Assembly (NCBI GenBank): GCA_030180135.1
Contig: CM058232.1
Span: forward strand, 92,678,630-92,742,629
Length of the DNA: 64,000 bases
Direction: 5' to 3'
Source of the DNA: Orychophragmus violaceus
Taxonomy: Eukaryota; Streptophyta; Magnoliopsida; Brassicales; Brassicaceae
A program made the translations under genes and the position numbers. Below are positions 23,228 to 33,935 of the stretch, one piece after another; position 1 is the first letter of the stretch, and the number at the start of each line of letters is the position of its first letter. The notes under the pieces were generated by a model that was given only the letters and a program-made list of their open reading frames with translations, had not been told where the DNA came from and did no database searches.

Positions 23228-24424
23228 TGATATATCATGGTTTTTACCGGTTTTATGCCATGATATAGTTGTGTTTTTAGTGTCTTTTGTCTTTGTTTAG
23301 AGTCTTTTACAGGTTTAATCAGGTTTGGAGCTAATTGAAGATATTTGGAGCATTTTGGGACTTTTGGGACGTTTTGGCCGAGAGCTTAACTCACTGACCG
23401 ATTTATTGATCGTGCATCGACCGACACACCTTGTGCATCGGTCGACACACTAGCGAGATGGGCCGTACGCGTCGGTTTAATGAAGTTATGAAGATTTGCA
23501 AAGAAGCCCAAGATAGTTCCTGATATTTACACAGAAGCCCCAGCCGAGATTAGGCATATATATAGAGGATTTTGGTGTTTATTTTACTTACACTTTCATA
23601 ATTAAGAGCAGAGGATTTTTAGAGCTTTTGGGGCTGATCTGAACATGTTACATCATCTGTATTTGGAGAAGATTTCGAACCCCTTTAATCTTTTATCTTT
23701 TATGCAATCTATTATTTCTATGATTATGTTTTCATCAATCATGTCTGAGTAGATTCCTTGTTAGGTTTAGGGTTTCTCACATAGGATTTCATGACTTGCT
23801 AGACTTGTTCAAATTCAGTTAAGGATTCAAACTATATATGTTCTTCAATTTAATTGTGCTTAAAGCTAGTTCTAACCTGATCAATTAGAATCTAGATCTT
23901 AGGTTGCTAAATACGTCACGGAAGTGGGGTTTAGGAATCTGAACTAATTAAATTGAGCAATTAAACTTTGCGCAAACGGAAGTTTGGTTTAGGATAATTG
24001 TGAACATATCAAACTTGGGATTAATGCTAGTTTAATCTGTTAGTTCTCGCAAACGAAAGTTTGGTTTCCTGCACTTAGACTTAGAGAATTATCGCAAAGG
24101 AATTTGGTTAATTCTATATCTGTGTTTTGAGTTCTAGAACTGTGCTTAATTAGATCCTTGCTGAATGAACTGTCTGCTTGTCTGATTTCCTGAGAATACC
24201 CTAGGCTTGACGCTTTTAGTTTATTGCTTTCACAACCAACTTGCTACTGTTTACTTTCTTGCTTCGCAATTTATTTACTTCACCATCTGCTTATTTCTAG
24301 TATTAGTCTCTACTGTTCTGATCTATCGAGACCTAGTGTCCCTGTGGATTCGATAACCCTATATACTACTTTGACATTGCTGTTCACTTGCAGTTTAGAA
24401 TAGGGTAAAACTTAGAACCTATCA
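23228..24424 (+). repeat. 3' LTR of E
   Basis: A complete 1197-bp LTR, TGATATATC...CCTATCA. The U3 dyad pair lies at 23418/23439 and a TATA-like TATATATAG near 23557. The second target copy CCTCC follows at 24425-24429. Confidence 0.92.
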
Positions 24425-24429
24425 CCTCC

Positions 24430-25876
24430 CATTTATCGTCCGGAACTTCGCCTTTTGTAATGTATCGAATGATCGGAGTTCTCCAATCTTCGTCATTGTC
24501 GGGCTCGGGTCCTTGACTGGTGGACGCGGCTTGGACTGGCCCGTCGGGGACGTTCGCGACGTACACGGCACTTCTTGGATCAGGGTCATCATCAATTTCG
24601 ATGATGTCGCGACTGGTGTTGCCGAGGCATTTTTGGTGCTCGACAACGTCCTTTATTGCAGGTTCGTCCTCTTTCAAGGACAAAGCTTTTAGGGCTATGT
24701 CGATGCTTGGTTTCTCGATCCCTTCGACCGGTATGATCCTTTTAAGGTTAGGATCTGATGTCGACGCTAATGCGGCTGGGGCATCGGCTGCGGTGTTTTC
24801 CCCCCACGGGATCCGTGTTAGATCGAAGAATTCGATCTATTTGGCGAGCGTATGGACTACCTGTAGGTATGCTTCCATGCGCTCGTCCTTGGCCTCGTAG
24901 TCGCCATGATATTGGCTCGTGACCAATTGGGAATCGCTGAACGCGTCTACTTCTCGGGCTCCTATTGCTATTGCTAGTTTGAGCCCGGCTATTAACGCTT
25001 CATATTCTGCTTCATTATTTGATGCGGCGAAGCCTAGTCTGAAAGACTGTTCCAATACTTCGCCGGTAGGGGAGACCAGTTTTACTCCGATTCCAGATCC
25101 TTGCCTTGAGGAAGCTCCATCAACGTAGAGTTTCCATTTTTTGGCGGAGGTCGGATCGAGTTCAACGGTAGGGGGGAGCTCGATTATGAAATCTGCCAGT
25201 ACTTGTGCTTTTAGGCACGTCCGAGCTTTATATTCTATGTCATACTCGCTAAGCTCGATAGCCCATTTGACCAGTCGACCAGACTGGCTTGGACTGTGAA
25301 GGATGGTTCTCAGTGGCTGAGAGGTCATTACTATGATCGAGTGCGATTGAAAGTATGGTCGGAGTTTCCGAGCCGATGTCACTAGCGCTAAGGCGAGTTT
25401 TTCCATGGCGGGGTATCTGGTTTCAGCGTCGATTAAGGTCTTACTGATGTAATACACCGGCCGTTGTTCGTTCTATTCTTCGCGAACCAGGACTCCGCTT
25501 ACCGCTGCCGTCGAGACAGCTAGGTAGAGGTAGAGGGGTTCCCTACTACTGGTTTCGCCAATATGGGTGGTTCGCTTAAGTAATCTTTGAGCTGAGTGAA
25601 CGCTTCTTCGCACTTTTCGTCCCATAGGAACTTTTTGTTCGCTTTGAGCAAGTGATAGAAGGGCAGACATTTATCAGTCGACCTCGAGATGAAACGGTTC
25701 AGGGCAGCTATTTTGCTTGTCAGGCGCTGGACTTCTCGCGTTGTTCTGGGAGATTTCATCTCTATGAACGTTGCGATCTGTTTGGGGTTCGCTTCGATCC
25801 CTCTTTCGGTTACTAGGTAACCTAGGAATTCTCCTGAGGGGACCCCGAAGGTGCACTTTGCTGGGTTGAGTTTCAT
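24430..25876 (-). pseudogene. RT end, RNase H and second RNase H of element H
   Basis: Read from 25876 down, the first frame carries the palm-thumb end of reverse transcriptase and the connection (KLNPAKCTFGV to LSEPPILAKP). A frameshift near 25540 and a stop near 25470 follow. The Ty3-type RNase H then continues, and a second RNase H domain starts near 25145 (KLYVDGASS, NNEAEYEALIAGL, DSQLV). A TAG at 24839-24837 interrupts it. The remaining linker reaches DDKWE at 24430, next to E. The doubled RNase H is a Tat-lineage mark. Confidence 0.88.
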
Positions 25877-26669
25877 CCCGTATTTATTGAGAATTATAAA
25901 ACATTATTTTAGTTGTGGGATGTGATCCTCATACCTGGAAGATTTGACCAGCATATCGTCGATGTAGACTTCCATAGTTTTGCCTAGGAGTACTGAGAAC
26001 ATCTTGTTGACGAGGCGTTGGTAAGTCGCTCCTGCGTTTTTTAGTCCGAAGGGCATGACTTTGTAGCAGTACGTGCCTCGATCAGTTATGAGCGAAGTCT
26101 TTTCTTGGTCCTCGGGGTTCATTAATATTTGACGAGAAAGCGTCCATGAAGGATAGTAGCTGATGTCCGGCGGTGGCTTCGACCAGCCGGTCGATGTGTG
26201 GGAGTGGGAAGCTGTCCTTCGGACATGCTTTGTTGAGATCTGTGAAATCTACACAGACTCTCCACTTCCCGTTCTTTTTCTTGACCACTACAGGGTTTGC
26301 AAGCCAATCGGGGTATTTGACCTCTCTGATCGATCCGATTTTTAACAATCGATCGACCTCGTCATTGACGGCTTGAGCTCGTTCCGGACCTAGTTTTCGA
26401 CGTTTCTGTCTTACCGGTTTGTAGGTTGGGTCGACATTCAGCTCATGGCTGGTAACGTCAATGTTGATCCCTTTCATGTCTGCGGAAGACCAGGCAAAGG
26501 AGTCGACGTTTTGTTTAAGGAAAGAGATCAGTTCGTCTTTGACTGGCTCTGATAGGTCGATTCCAATGCCAACGAGTCTTTCGGGATGAGCATCGTCTAT
26601 GCAGACTTGAGTTGTGAGGTCCTTTGGGGGTCCTATTTGACTCGGGTCATTCGAACTTTTGGTTTGCAT
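25877..26669 (-). pseudogene. Reverse transcriptase of element H
   Basis: This codes for the RNA-templated DNA polymerase of the element. The first frame (26669-26082) has the fingers region with VKKKNGKWRVCVDFTDLNKACP and the first catalytic-side motif FMDAFS. A small deletion or frameshift near 26125 removes the residues after it. The next frame (26122-25904) carries VMPFGLKNAGATYQ and the catalytic YIDD. Stop codons follow at 25903-25877. It is not functional. Confidence 0.9.
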
Positions 26670-26699
26670 GGTGGCGAGCTCGTCCTTTTTCTGTAATTG

Positions 26700-27206
26700 C
26701 TACACAGGGGATTTCTCAATTTGCTTGTATCCATTCATGTAGCAATGGCGGGAAATCTTTTGACTTACGTACACGGTTTTTACCCCTTTGGGAGTTGAGA
26801 ATTTTAGGTATTGATGGTAGGTCGATGGTACTGATTTCATGTCGTATATCCATGGTCGACCTAGAATAGCGTTATAGGGAGCTGGCCGATCCACTATGAC
26901 GAACTCTGTCATTCTTCGGACTCCTCCAGCTATTACCGGGGCGAAGACAGAGCCCATCGAGTACGTTGTTTCACCTGCGAACCCTACTAGTGGTGTCTTT
27001 TCTTCCACGATCTCGGAGTCGTTGAAGTCCATCTTTTTGAACGCATCGTAAAAGAGGACATCCACCGAGCTTCCTGTGTCGATCATTATCCTTGAGAGTT
27101 CGACATCTCCCACTACTAGACAAACGAGGAGGGCGACGTCGTGTGGTTTGTCGAGATAGCTTGTCTCGCTCTCGTGGAAAGTGATCTCGTGGTCTGGACC
27201 TATCAT
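26700..27206 (-). CDS. Aspartic protease of element H
   Basis: A 168-residue open frame with the active-site motif IDTGSSVDVLF (about residue 42) and the later ILGRPWIYDM is a retropepsin that would mature gag-pol. Its start overlaps the gag stop by ATGA (27206-27203). In relatives gag and pol are normally continuous, so the break may be caused by a wrong length of the nearby 20-odd C run. Downstream sequence to 26670 joins the RT frame. Confidence 0.8.
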   Translation of the reverse strand: MIGPDHEITFHESETSYLDKPHDVALLVCLVVGDVELSRIMIDTGSSVDVLFYDAFKKMDFNDSEIVEEKTPLVGFAGETTYSMGSVFAPVIAGGVRRMTEFVIVDRPAPYNAILGRPWIYDMKSVPSTYHQYLKFSTPKGVKTVYVSQKISRHCYMNGYKQIEKSPV

Positions 27207-29499
27207 TGGGATTCTCCCCCCTTTGTCAGTTTCGACTCTTTTTTGAAAAGCTTTGATTGAATTGACCGAGTCTCGGCAAAGCTTGGAGCCACCGAAGATG
27301 AAGTCGATTCGTTTAAGGGGTATAGCCCGTACACGTCCCCCCCCCCCCCCCCCCCCCCCCGGCAGAGACGAGGGAGATTGATTCGTGAGCGTAAACTCTT
27401 AAAGGGAGCCCGAGGTGAGGATAACGCCGAAACTTTCGGGGTGCCGCTCAGGCTGAGCTCGCCGAGAATAAACTCAACTCGCTTCCGCGACCCTTGAGGA
27501 AGTGTTTCGGGAGATTCCGGCTCCTTTGTCCGTTCTCGTTTATTTTGGGAAGGCCTCTTGGTGTTTGATTCTTTGGTCTGTTTACTTTCCTTTTTGTCGG
27601 ACGAAGTTTCCTCCTCGACTTCGGACTCTTGTTTGCTTTCGGACTCTCGCTTTTGAGCCTCGGCTTTAGCTCGAGTATAGCAATCTTCGGTCGAGTGTCC
27701 TCTTTTGTTGTGAAATTCACAGAATTTTTCCTTGTCGAACTCGAATTTCTTCGAACTCTTCGGGCTCTCGACCGCATTGACGTTACCTGATTTACGGGAA
27801 TCCTTTTTCGAGTTCGAGTTCTGCGATCTCGAAGGGTTCTTTTCTTTTCGGTGATTTTCTCTGAGGGTCGTGGTTTCGTCCTCGAGGCGAGCAAAGGCCG
27901 ATGCGCGATGAAGGGCGTCATCGAGTGTTTGAGGCTCGCGGACTGTTATTTCCTCGCGGAATCTGGTTGAATACCACAGTCCATGTCGCAGCGCTTTTAT
28001 ACCTACTTCGTCTCGTGGGTTTGCAAGTTTGGATTTTATTTCCTTAAATCGGTCGATGTACGAGCGAAGTGATTCGTCCGGTTTTTGGGAGACGCCAAAT
28101 AGAGCTGCCTCGGTAGTCTTTTCCTTGATAAAGACGGAGTATTGTTTGAGGAAAGCCATCATGAACTGGGTGAAATTGTCTATGGACCTTTCTTCGAGTC
28201 CGGCAAACCATTCTAGGGCGGAGCCCGATAGGTTTTCGGCGAAGAGCCTGCAGAAAGCCGGCTCTCTCTCCTCGTCGGTAAGGTACACCCTTGCCATCGC
28301 TAGCCAGAATGCCCTGATATGGGCTTTGGGGTCCGACTTCCCAGAGAATTCCGGAAATTTAGTTTTCTTGATTTCTCGGATTCTAGCGAAGGCGATCCGG
28401 TCTGTGAACGGCGTTCGACACATTTCTTCGATCACTCGATCGATGTCAGGTGCCGCGCTTGTCGCCATGTGAACTTTGGAGCTCATACTGACGAACTGAG
28501 CCTTAGCGTACTCAATATACTGTCTAAGCATATCGTGGTCGTCGCCCATCGTTGGCGCGAACTGGGCTTGTGCTTGATTGGACATTTGTCCGTGAAAAGT
28601 GGGGTCAAGGAGATCGATTGCTGGAAACGATCCCGTCTGGCCGACCTGCGGCGTTCGAAACGGTACCGTATTTGACCCGTTAGCGGGTCCTGAGCTCGAG
28701 GCGAAGGCAAAGCCTCCTAGTTGCCTCGGCCGGATATTCGAACTACTCGGGAAAGGTGGTGGCCCGGGTAATGGTCGACTACCTGATCCGGTTGGATCTG
28801 TGATCGCTGAATTCGAACCGAATAGGGTCGGAGTCGCGATGGGCGTCATTATAGGGCAAAAGCCGATATTCGACGTACTGGCGAAATTCCCCGACGTTCC
28901 CGGTGGAGTTACTACCTGGGAGAAGTCCAAGCGTGTACACGGTGAGGGACTTATGGGGGTTAGTGGATCGTGTGCTGATCTATCCCCTGGTTTTGGCTAG
29001 CGAGCTCTTCAAGACGGGCGTTAATGTGCCTTTCCTGTTCATCAAGTTGCGCGGCCAGAGAACGATTTGCGATCTCTTGGGCCCTTGCGCTTGCCTCATT
29101 ATTTCTCGTTCGGTCTACCAATAGGCTTAACATCGAACGGATTTCGGCAAGATCATTTGGCCCTTGTCTCTGTGGAGCAGAAGGCAGTGGCGAATTGGGT
29201 CTGGTTGTTCCAGATCCGCCTCCAGGGGTGGGAATCGAATCGTTTCTCATCCACACCCAGTTTCTGCTCGGATCATTAGTTCCTGACAAAACATTTGTCG
29301 GAGTCTGGCTCGTCGAGATTGTTTGAGCGACTGAGCCGGCTGGTGTCGAGGTCGTGGAGACTGAGGCACAACTCGTCAACACTCCATCGGTCTGACCCAT
29401 GATTCTTACCCCGGTGGTGTTCTGAGGAACGTTGTCGACCATTTGAGGGTGGTCAACCGGTGGTGTGGCTCTGGGAGAGCCAGATTGGTCGGGATTCAT
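27203..29499 (-). pseudogene. Gypsy gag of element H, split in two frames
   Basis: The N-terminal piece (29499-28960, ATG at 29499) is Ser/Thr/Pro-rich with a short helical stretch. A stop and frameshift at 28960-28930 separate it from the main frame (28930-27203). The main frame has a retrotransposon gag domain (about 28440-27900; AFCRLFAENLSGSALEWF, FKEIKSKLANP), a charged Lys/Glu/Ser-rich tail, and a knuckle-like CEFHNKRGHSTEDC at about 27730-27690. A poly-C run at about 27338-27360 encodes a glycine run near the C-terminus. Confidence 0.85.
27338..27360. repeat. Run of about 23 C in gag end of H
   Basis: An uninterrupted C run sits in coding sequence shortly upstream of the gag/protease frame change. 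It may be a genuine expansion or a sequencing or assembly error. Confidence 0.7.
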
Positions 29500-29551
29500 C
29501 TCGATCTATCGGATCTAAGATCTGATTCTTAAGACAGGAAAACTATAGATG

Positions 29552-29569
29552 TCCCCACAGTCGGCGCCA
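29552..29569 (-). promoter_or_regulatory. Primer-binding site of element H
   Basis: The minus strand reads TGGCGCCGACTGTGGGGA, of the TGGCGCC type used by Tat/Athila elements (Asp-tRNA-like but diverged after the first eight bases). It lies two bases from the LTR end. Confidence 0.8.
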
Positions 29570-29571
29570 AA

Positions 29572-30108
29572 TGTGAGATCCGGGATTCACACTAAGAATT
29601 TGTATTCGTGGATTTGGACTTTAGGATATAGAAATGGTATAGTTTCCTATGAATAAAAGACTTTATTGAGATTGATCATCGAGATAGAACAAACACAATC
29701 GAAAAGAGAGTACAAAGTATGATGATCGAGCTATCTAGTTGAAGTGTTCTAAGTTAGGATTGGAATATCTTGAATGAGTCACCACTTCTTCTTTTAAATA
29801 GTCTCGACTCTGACCTCTCTGTTCCGATATTTCGGCCTCTCCTTCGTAACGATCTCCGTGATTCTCGCGGATCAGTTGAACTGGAAAAGACCGAGTCGCT
29901 CTACCTCCACGTCGTCTCCTGCCGAGCTCGAGCTCGATCGCGTCTTACTTCGGCATCGCTTGGGCCTTGTCAAAATGTCATTCTTTTGGGCCCAACGATC
30001 GGATCGGCTCGTCTCTTCGCCTTTGATCCTGGGACGGGCTCGTGGATACGGGCCTTTGTCTTGTTTGTTAATGGGCCGGATTTCCTAGAGGGAAATCCAG
30101 TACCAACA
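29572..30108 (-). repeat. 5' LTR of element H
   Basis: A 537-bp LTR, TGTTGGTACTGG...GATCTCACA on the minus strand. A TATTTAAAAG box lies at 29800-29791. The right flank (30109) is the 3' region of element I. Confidence 0.85.
29791..29800 (-). promoter_or_regulatory. TATA box candidate in LTR of H
   Basis: TATTTAAAAG on the minus strand, about 310 bp from the LTR start and upstream of the likely R region. Confidence 0.5.
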
Positions 30109-30146
30109 CCCCGCACTAGTACTAAAGTCAACCGTAAAACTCCTAA

Positions 30147-30440
30147 AACCCAGTAAGACGCTTCCGAGCACACTGTTCCAATCATTATAAGTCCACAAGA
30201 GAAAAACGTTTTGTTATTTCTCGGACTCAAAACCCAGTAAGACGCTTCCGTGCACATTGGTCTAATCATTATAAGTCCGCAAGAGAAGGACGCTTTTCTC
30301 GAACACAATTTCAAAACCCAGTAAGATGCTTCCGAGAATACTGGTTTCAATCATCTTGGGTTCGTAGGTAGAGTATATCTCGCTAACCTTCGAACTTAAC
30401 TTGAAATCCAGTTAGACGCTTTTGAACACGCTGGTCTTCT
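30147..30440. repeat. 84-bp tandem repeat in 3' region of I
   Basis: AACCCAGTAAGACGCTTCC-like units start at 30147, 30231 and 30315 (84-bp steps), with a diverged fourth near 30405. Confidence 0.8.
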
Positions 30441-31601
30441 TCATCACAAAGCGATAAGTATATCTCGCCGACCTTCGAACTCAAAACTTGATTCGAAATA
30501 TGGAAGAACGCTTCTACGCGCGCTAGATTTAATCGCCACCCATTAACCTCAAGACTCGGAATACGCATCTGAGTGCAATGCCCCTAAAGCACCAAGGGTC
30601 AAACGTTAAATCACACTTTCCTTCGGGAATTATATGAAGCTGTCTGGAAAACCCTTCGAGCTATACGAAACCGACTCCTACAGCCTATGCGGAGCCAATG
30701 AAGGAGATTTTCTCCCAATAAAACCTGCTCGACTTTTCTGCATTAATCAACCTAACGTCAACACGACATTCAAACTTATCGGACGTACAAATCGTCCTAG
30801 CAGGCTCGACAAACTACCCTGAAACCAAACCTTACTCAAAAATCCGAGTAGATTTGCTCAGAAAATCCGAGCATGTTTGTACTGGAAATCCAAGCAGACT
30901 TACTCGAAAAACTCTGAACCCCAACGCGATTTCTCTCTCGGACTTATCACATTCATAAATACGACCGATTCACCATTCAACACACCTTCTCCACTGCTTT
31001 GCTTGTTCGAATACAAAAGCGTCGACGAAAGACCAACAATAGATTTCCAAACATCCAACGACAATAATTAGAACTACGGATGGATTGATCCCTTTCTTAA
31101 AAGTACGTAGGCAGTCTTCATAAGGTTCAACTGCAAACAAATTTTTTATTTTTTTTAAACATATTACGGCCGAAAGATCCAAAAGTGTCACCATGTACAC
31201 AGCAACGGATGTGAATCGACTTACTCGAAAAGTCGGAACAAATCCAACTCGAAAATGCCGTTCCCAAAATCCGTCTAACTTGACGTAAAAGACGAAAGCC
31301 GAAATGCGACAAACGATTCGGACAACCCTTCGTCGTAAACGGAAGAGCAACAAAACAGAAAGGGTCGAAACAAGCCTTTCGGATAATTGCTTTCGCCTCG
31401 AATACAAAATAACCTCGCCATCATCACACTCGAGTCTGACGAGCTGGGGGGCTAACTGTTGGGGTCGAAAAACCCCTCGACGAAAACAATAGACGAAAAC
31501 AAGATCGGACCAACAATGTTCCATACGAACAACGAACTTATACGAAGTGCCAAAAACTTCATTCAAACGGCTTATTGGAAAGATGTTTTCGACGACGACA
31601 T

Positions 31602-31716
31602 TTCGTACGAAGTAGACAACATTTCATATGAAGCAGATGACATTGCATACGAAGCAGATGACATTTCATATGAAGCAGACGACATTTCGTACGAAGCAGA
31701 CAATATTTCGTATACA
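31602..31716. repeat. Six palindromes at exact 21-bp spacing in U3 of I
   Basis: TTCGTACGAA, TTCATATGAA, TGCATACGAA, TTCATATGAA, TTCGTACGAA and a decayed TTCGTATACA begin at 31602, 31623, 31644, 31665, 31686 and 31707. Units read GACGACATTTCGTACGAAGCA-like. Confidence 0.9.
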
Positions 31717-31790
31717 TCTGATTAATCGGACAAGCGCACCTTTCGACAAGAACTACAGATCGACGAAACATCCGAACGGGCAGAAGATCA

Positions 31791-31850
31791 AGCTGAATCA
31801 GCTCAGAAATCCGAGCTGAACCAGCTCGGGTTTTCAGAGCTGAACCAGCT
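31791..31850. repeat. Three AGCTG..CAGCT dyads in U3 of I
   Basis: AGCTGAA(C/T)CAGCT starts at 31791, 31814 and 31838 (steps 23 and 24 bp). Confidence 0.8.
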
Positions 31851-32366
31851 CGGATCCGAGTCCTTCCCTTCTCATTTCGCAACCATGATTTCCCCCTTCG
31901 GAGATCCCTAGCTGAATGCATCTCTCGTAAACCTCCGAGCTGGACTCTGCGTCTCTGAGCTTCCCAAACGGATAATCAAACGTTCAGCGATATGCACAAA
32001 CTTGCCACGATCCACCTTCGGAAATATCGGCTTGAACCTTATTGGACGATAAACTAAGTTAACGGACCAAGTTAGAAGAAATACAAATTTAAACCCAAAT
32101 GTACAACTTTCGTATGACCGAAACTTTGGGCCGAATAAAGAAGTTCGCATACAAAAGGACTCGGAGCGTCCGTTCTCAGCCCACTCTAAAAAAAGATCAA
32201 GCCGCGAAAAGATAAACTCGAAGAAGTAAGGATCAAGGAATCTCCGAGCTAAAGAGGAAAATCTGAGATAAAAATGTAAATCTTAACGGAAAAAAAGAAG
32301 GAGATAAAAACAGGAAGATTTCAGCAAATCTTGCGGAAAATATCCTCGGAGCAGACTTGCCGCGAC

Positions 32367-32374
32367 TATATAAG
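32367..32374 (+). promoter_or_regulatory. TATA box candidate in LTR of I
   Basis: TATATAAG, about 910 bp into the LTR, followed by GC-richer likely leader sequence. Confidence 0.55.
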
Positions 32375-32647
32375 AAGATGGTGGTCGTACGAGTTAGAGA
32401 GCGAAAAACCCTAGCATCTAGACTTAGAACTACAAATGGCTTGATCCCTTTCTAAGGGTATGTAGGCAGCCTTTTATAAGGTTCAACAGTAATTTCTTTA
32501 ACTTTTATTCCTTGTACTTTGTTTCCGATACTTTCTATCAATAAAAATATCTTCCGAATCTCTCTTCTCGTGTTGTTTACATTGAAGTTTATGTTCCCTG
32601 AAAAGTTAGCTCTACAAGTTTTGACAGTGCGAGTTCCGACTCTCACA

Positions 32648-33343
32648 ATTTGTCCCTCCAATATAATAGGAGATAAATATCTCAGGGCCTATCAAAGATT
32701 TGATACTGAGAAATGCATGGCCGTGCTCGAACGAGGTGAATGTCATTCGTTTGTTTAATCAGTTTAAATCGGAGTTCGATAAACGTGATCTAGCTTAATA
32801 AGAATGACACCGTTTTTTCCCTTATGCTAAGACCGAGATATAGAGGCAAAGGGATTATGGGAATTAATGATTCCAGTACAAGTGGGAGATTGTTGGGAAT
32901 GTCCTGAAATCAATTGTACCTACTCTTGGTTAAGTCGTAATGTTGAGTTTCGACAGTCGTATAATATTAGGTTATAATGTTTTTCTAGAAACCGCTTATT
33001 ATCTATGGATTTAAGATCCATTGCTAATATTATACGATCCTACAGGGTCAAACACCTAAGCAAACAAGATTATAAAATATATATATATATATACAAATAT
33101 ATGTATGGGTTATATATAATGTAATAATATATAATATATATAGCATCCCGTTCCGATCTAGTTTGTGTTTGTGTGGATACCGGTAGAGGCATTACACTTG
33201 AAGTGCTAAGGAATCTCGTATCATCTCATTTTTACTCCGCCGCAAAACATCTAGATTTATTTCAGTATTTGCATGAGATCTTGTCTAGTATATTCATAGG
33301 TTGATTTATAAAATTATTTTATAAACCGGTATGAATTCCAGCA
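32648..33343 (+). mobile_element. Copia element J, 3' UTR end and 3' LTR
   Basis: Positions 32648-32890 match the 3' region of C, ending in AAGTGGGAGAT. The 3' LTR follows (32891-33343, TGTTGGGAATG...TTCCAGCA), with about 240 bp lost in the middle relative to the LTR of D. J is the outermost element of the left stack; its body must lie beyond the left edge. Confidence 0.8.
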
Positions 33344-33490
33344 GTCTGTCTATCATAGCATTTAAAGAAAATGCTATAATATGGAGGGGGTCTATTATAA
33401 CTTCTCGTGTCATAGCGTTTATGTAAATGGTACCAAATCTCTATAGTAGCGTTTTCATTGTGGTATAAATGCTTATATTTCTTGTAGTGT
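33344..33490. mobile_element. CACTA transposon terminus (copy 1)
   Basis: On the minus strand it begins CACTACAAGAAATATAAGC, followed by subterminal repeats of ATAGCATTT/AAATGCTA type, as CACTA elements have. Only this end is seen, and no transposase. A diverged copy lies at 38455-38603. Confidence 0.6.
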
Positions 33491-33935
33491 ATGCTAGTAT
33501 CTAAGGCAATCTATACAGAATATATCATAAAGGAGTATATTCTAATCCGTAATAGTTTTTCTCAAGTTGCAGCGTGCAAATCGCAAACGTCCAACTTGTC
33601 TCTTAGAAACAGAAATGTTTACGTCTCAATGCCTTAGTAAAAATGTATGCGGGCTGATGATGAGTCGAAACATGCGACGTCGTTAGATTACTAACCGTGA
33701 TCTCGTCTCAAATGAAATGACTGTCAGACTCGATTTATTTTGTACTCTCATAAAATACTGGATTAGACGCAATATGAAAAGAAAATTTACTGTCACACAC
33801 GAGCTGCATAAGTTGATTGGACGTTATACCAAGAGAAAGAAGCACTTCTTTGACCCACATTAACACTTGACACACCATTGACGGATAAGCTAAAAAGTTG
33901 TCCATTTAACCACTTTAGCTGCAAGTACACATTAT
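33491..33935 (-). pseudogene. Copia RNase H C-terminal fragment (copy 1)
   Basis: The minus strand can be read, with frame breaks, as the end of a copia RNase H: CDNKSALHIASNPVFHE-like, then HFIRDEI, then IFTKALG and FLRDKLDI. This copia family differs from A-D. The same fragment is at 38604-39045. Confidence 0.7.

Larger units (their letters stand above)
11670..24424 (+). mobile_element. Athila-like gypsy element E, gag-protease only, carrying copia C
   Basis: Ends are TGATATATC...CTATCA with 5-bp duplications CCTCC, so both outer ends are intact. It has a partial 5' LTR (11670-12583), copia C, gag-protease (19454-21866), a 1.36-kb untranslated region and a complete 3' LTR (23228-24424). 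The 3' end of the left LTR, the primer site and the start of gag are missing at the C junction, together with the first 30 bp or so of the LTR of C, which points to one deletion. No reverse transcriptase, RNase H or integrase exists. The LTRs differ by only about a dozen changes by eye, so it is fairly young and was moved by another element's enzymes. Confidence 0.88.
10060..30108 (-). mobile_element. Ty3/gypsy element H, Tat-like, split by element E
   Basis: H runs right to left: LTR (29572-30108), tRNA primer site, gag, protease, reverse transcriptase, RNase H, a second RNase H, integrase and a repeat-bearing 3' region. E (11670-24424) interrupts the polyprotein just before integrase; the flanking 5-bp duplication CCTCC keeps the reading frame across the site. 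B interrupts the 3' region at 10060. The second RNase H domain before integrase is typical of the Tat lineage. Several frameshifts make it inactive. H itself lies within element I. Confidence 0.88.
30109..32647 (+). mobile_element. Tat-like gypsy element I, 3' end only
   Basis: This is a plus-strand 3' region with tandem repeats (30147-30440), the polypurine tract GAGCTGGGGGGCTAAC (31441-31456) and a 3' LTR (31457-32647). Coding parts lie beyond H, outside the window. A motif around 31064-31125 (GGATTGATCCCTTTC...TACGTAGGCAG) recurs in the LTR at 32425-32485. The LTR is followed by copia J sequence, so I inserted in the 3' region of J. No gene is visible between 30109 and 31456. Confidence 0.75.
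31457..32647 (+). repeat. 3' LTR of element I with phased palindromes
   Basis: A 1191-bp LTR, TGTTGGGGTCG...GACTCTCACA. U3 holds six 21-bp units each with a palindrome (31602-31716), then three AGCTGAACCAGCT-type dyads (31791-31850). A TATATAAG box lies at 32367-32374. Confidence 0.75.

Noticed and set aside
24520..24900. 126-residue plus-strand frame
   Set aside because: Antisense to the RNase H/linker frame of H, with no domain of its own.
27448..27921. 157-residue basic frame
   Set aside because: Alternate frame of the Lys/Glu/Ser-rich gag tail of H.
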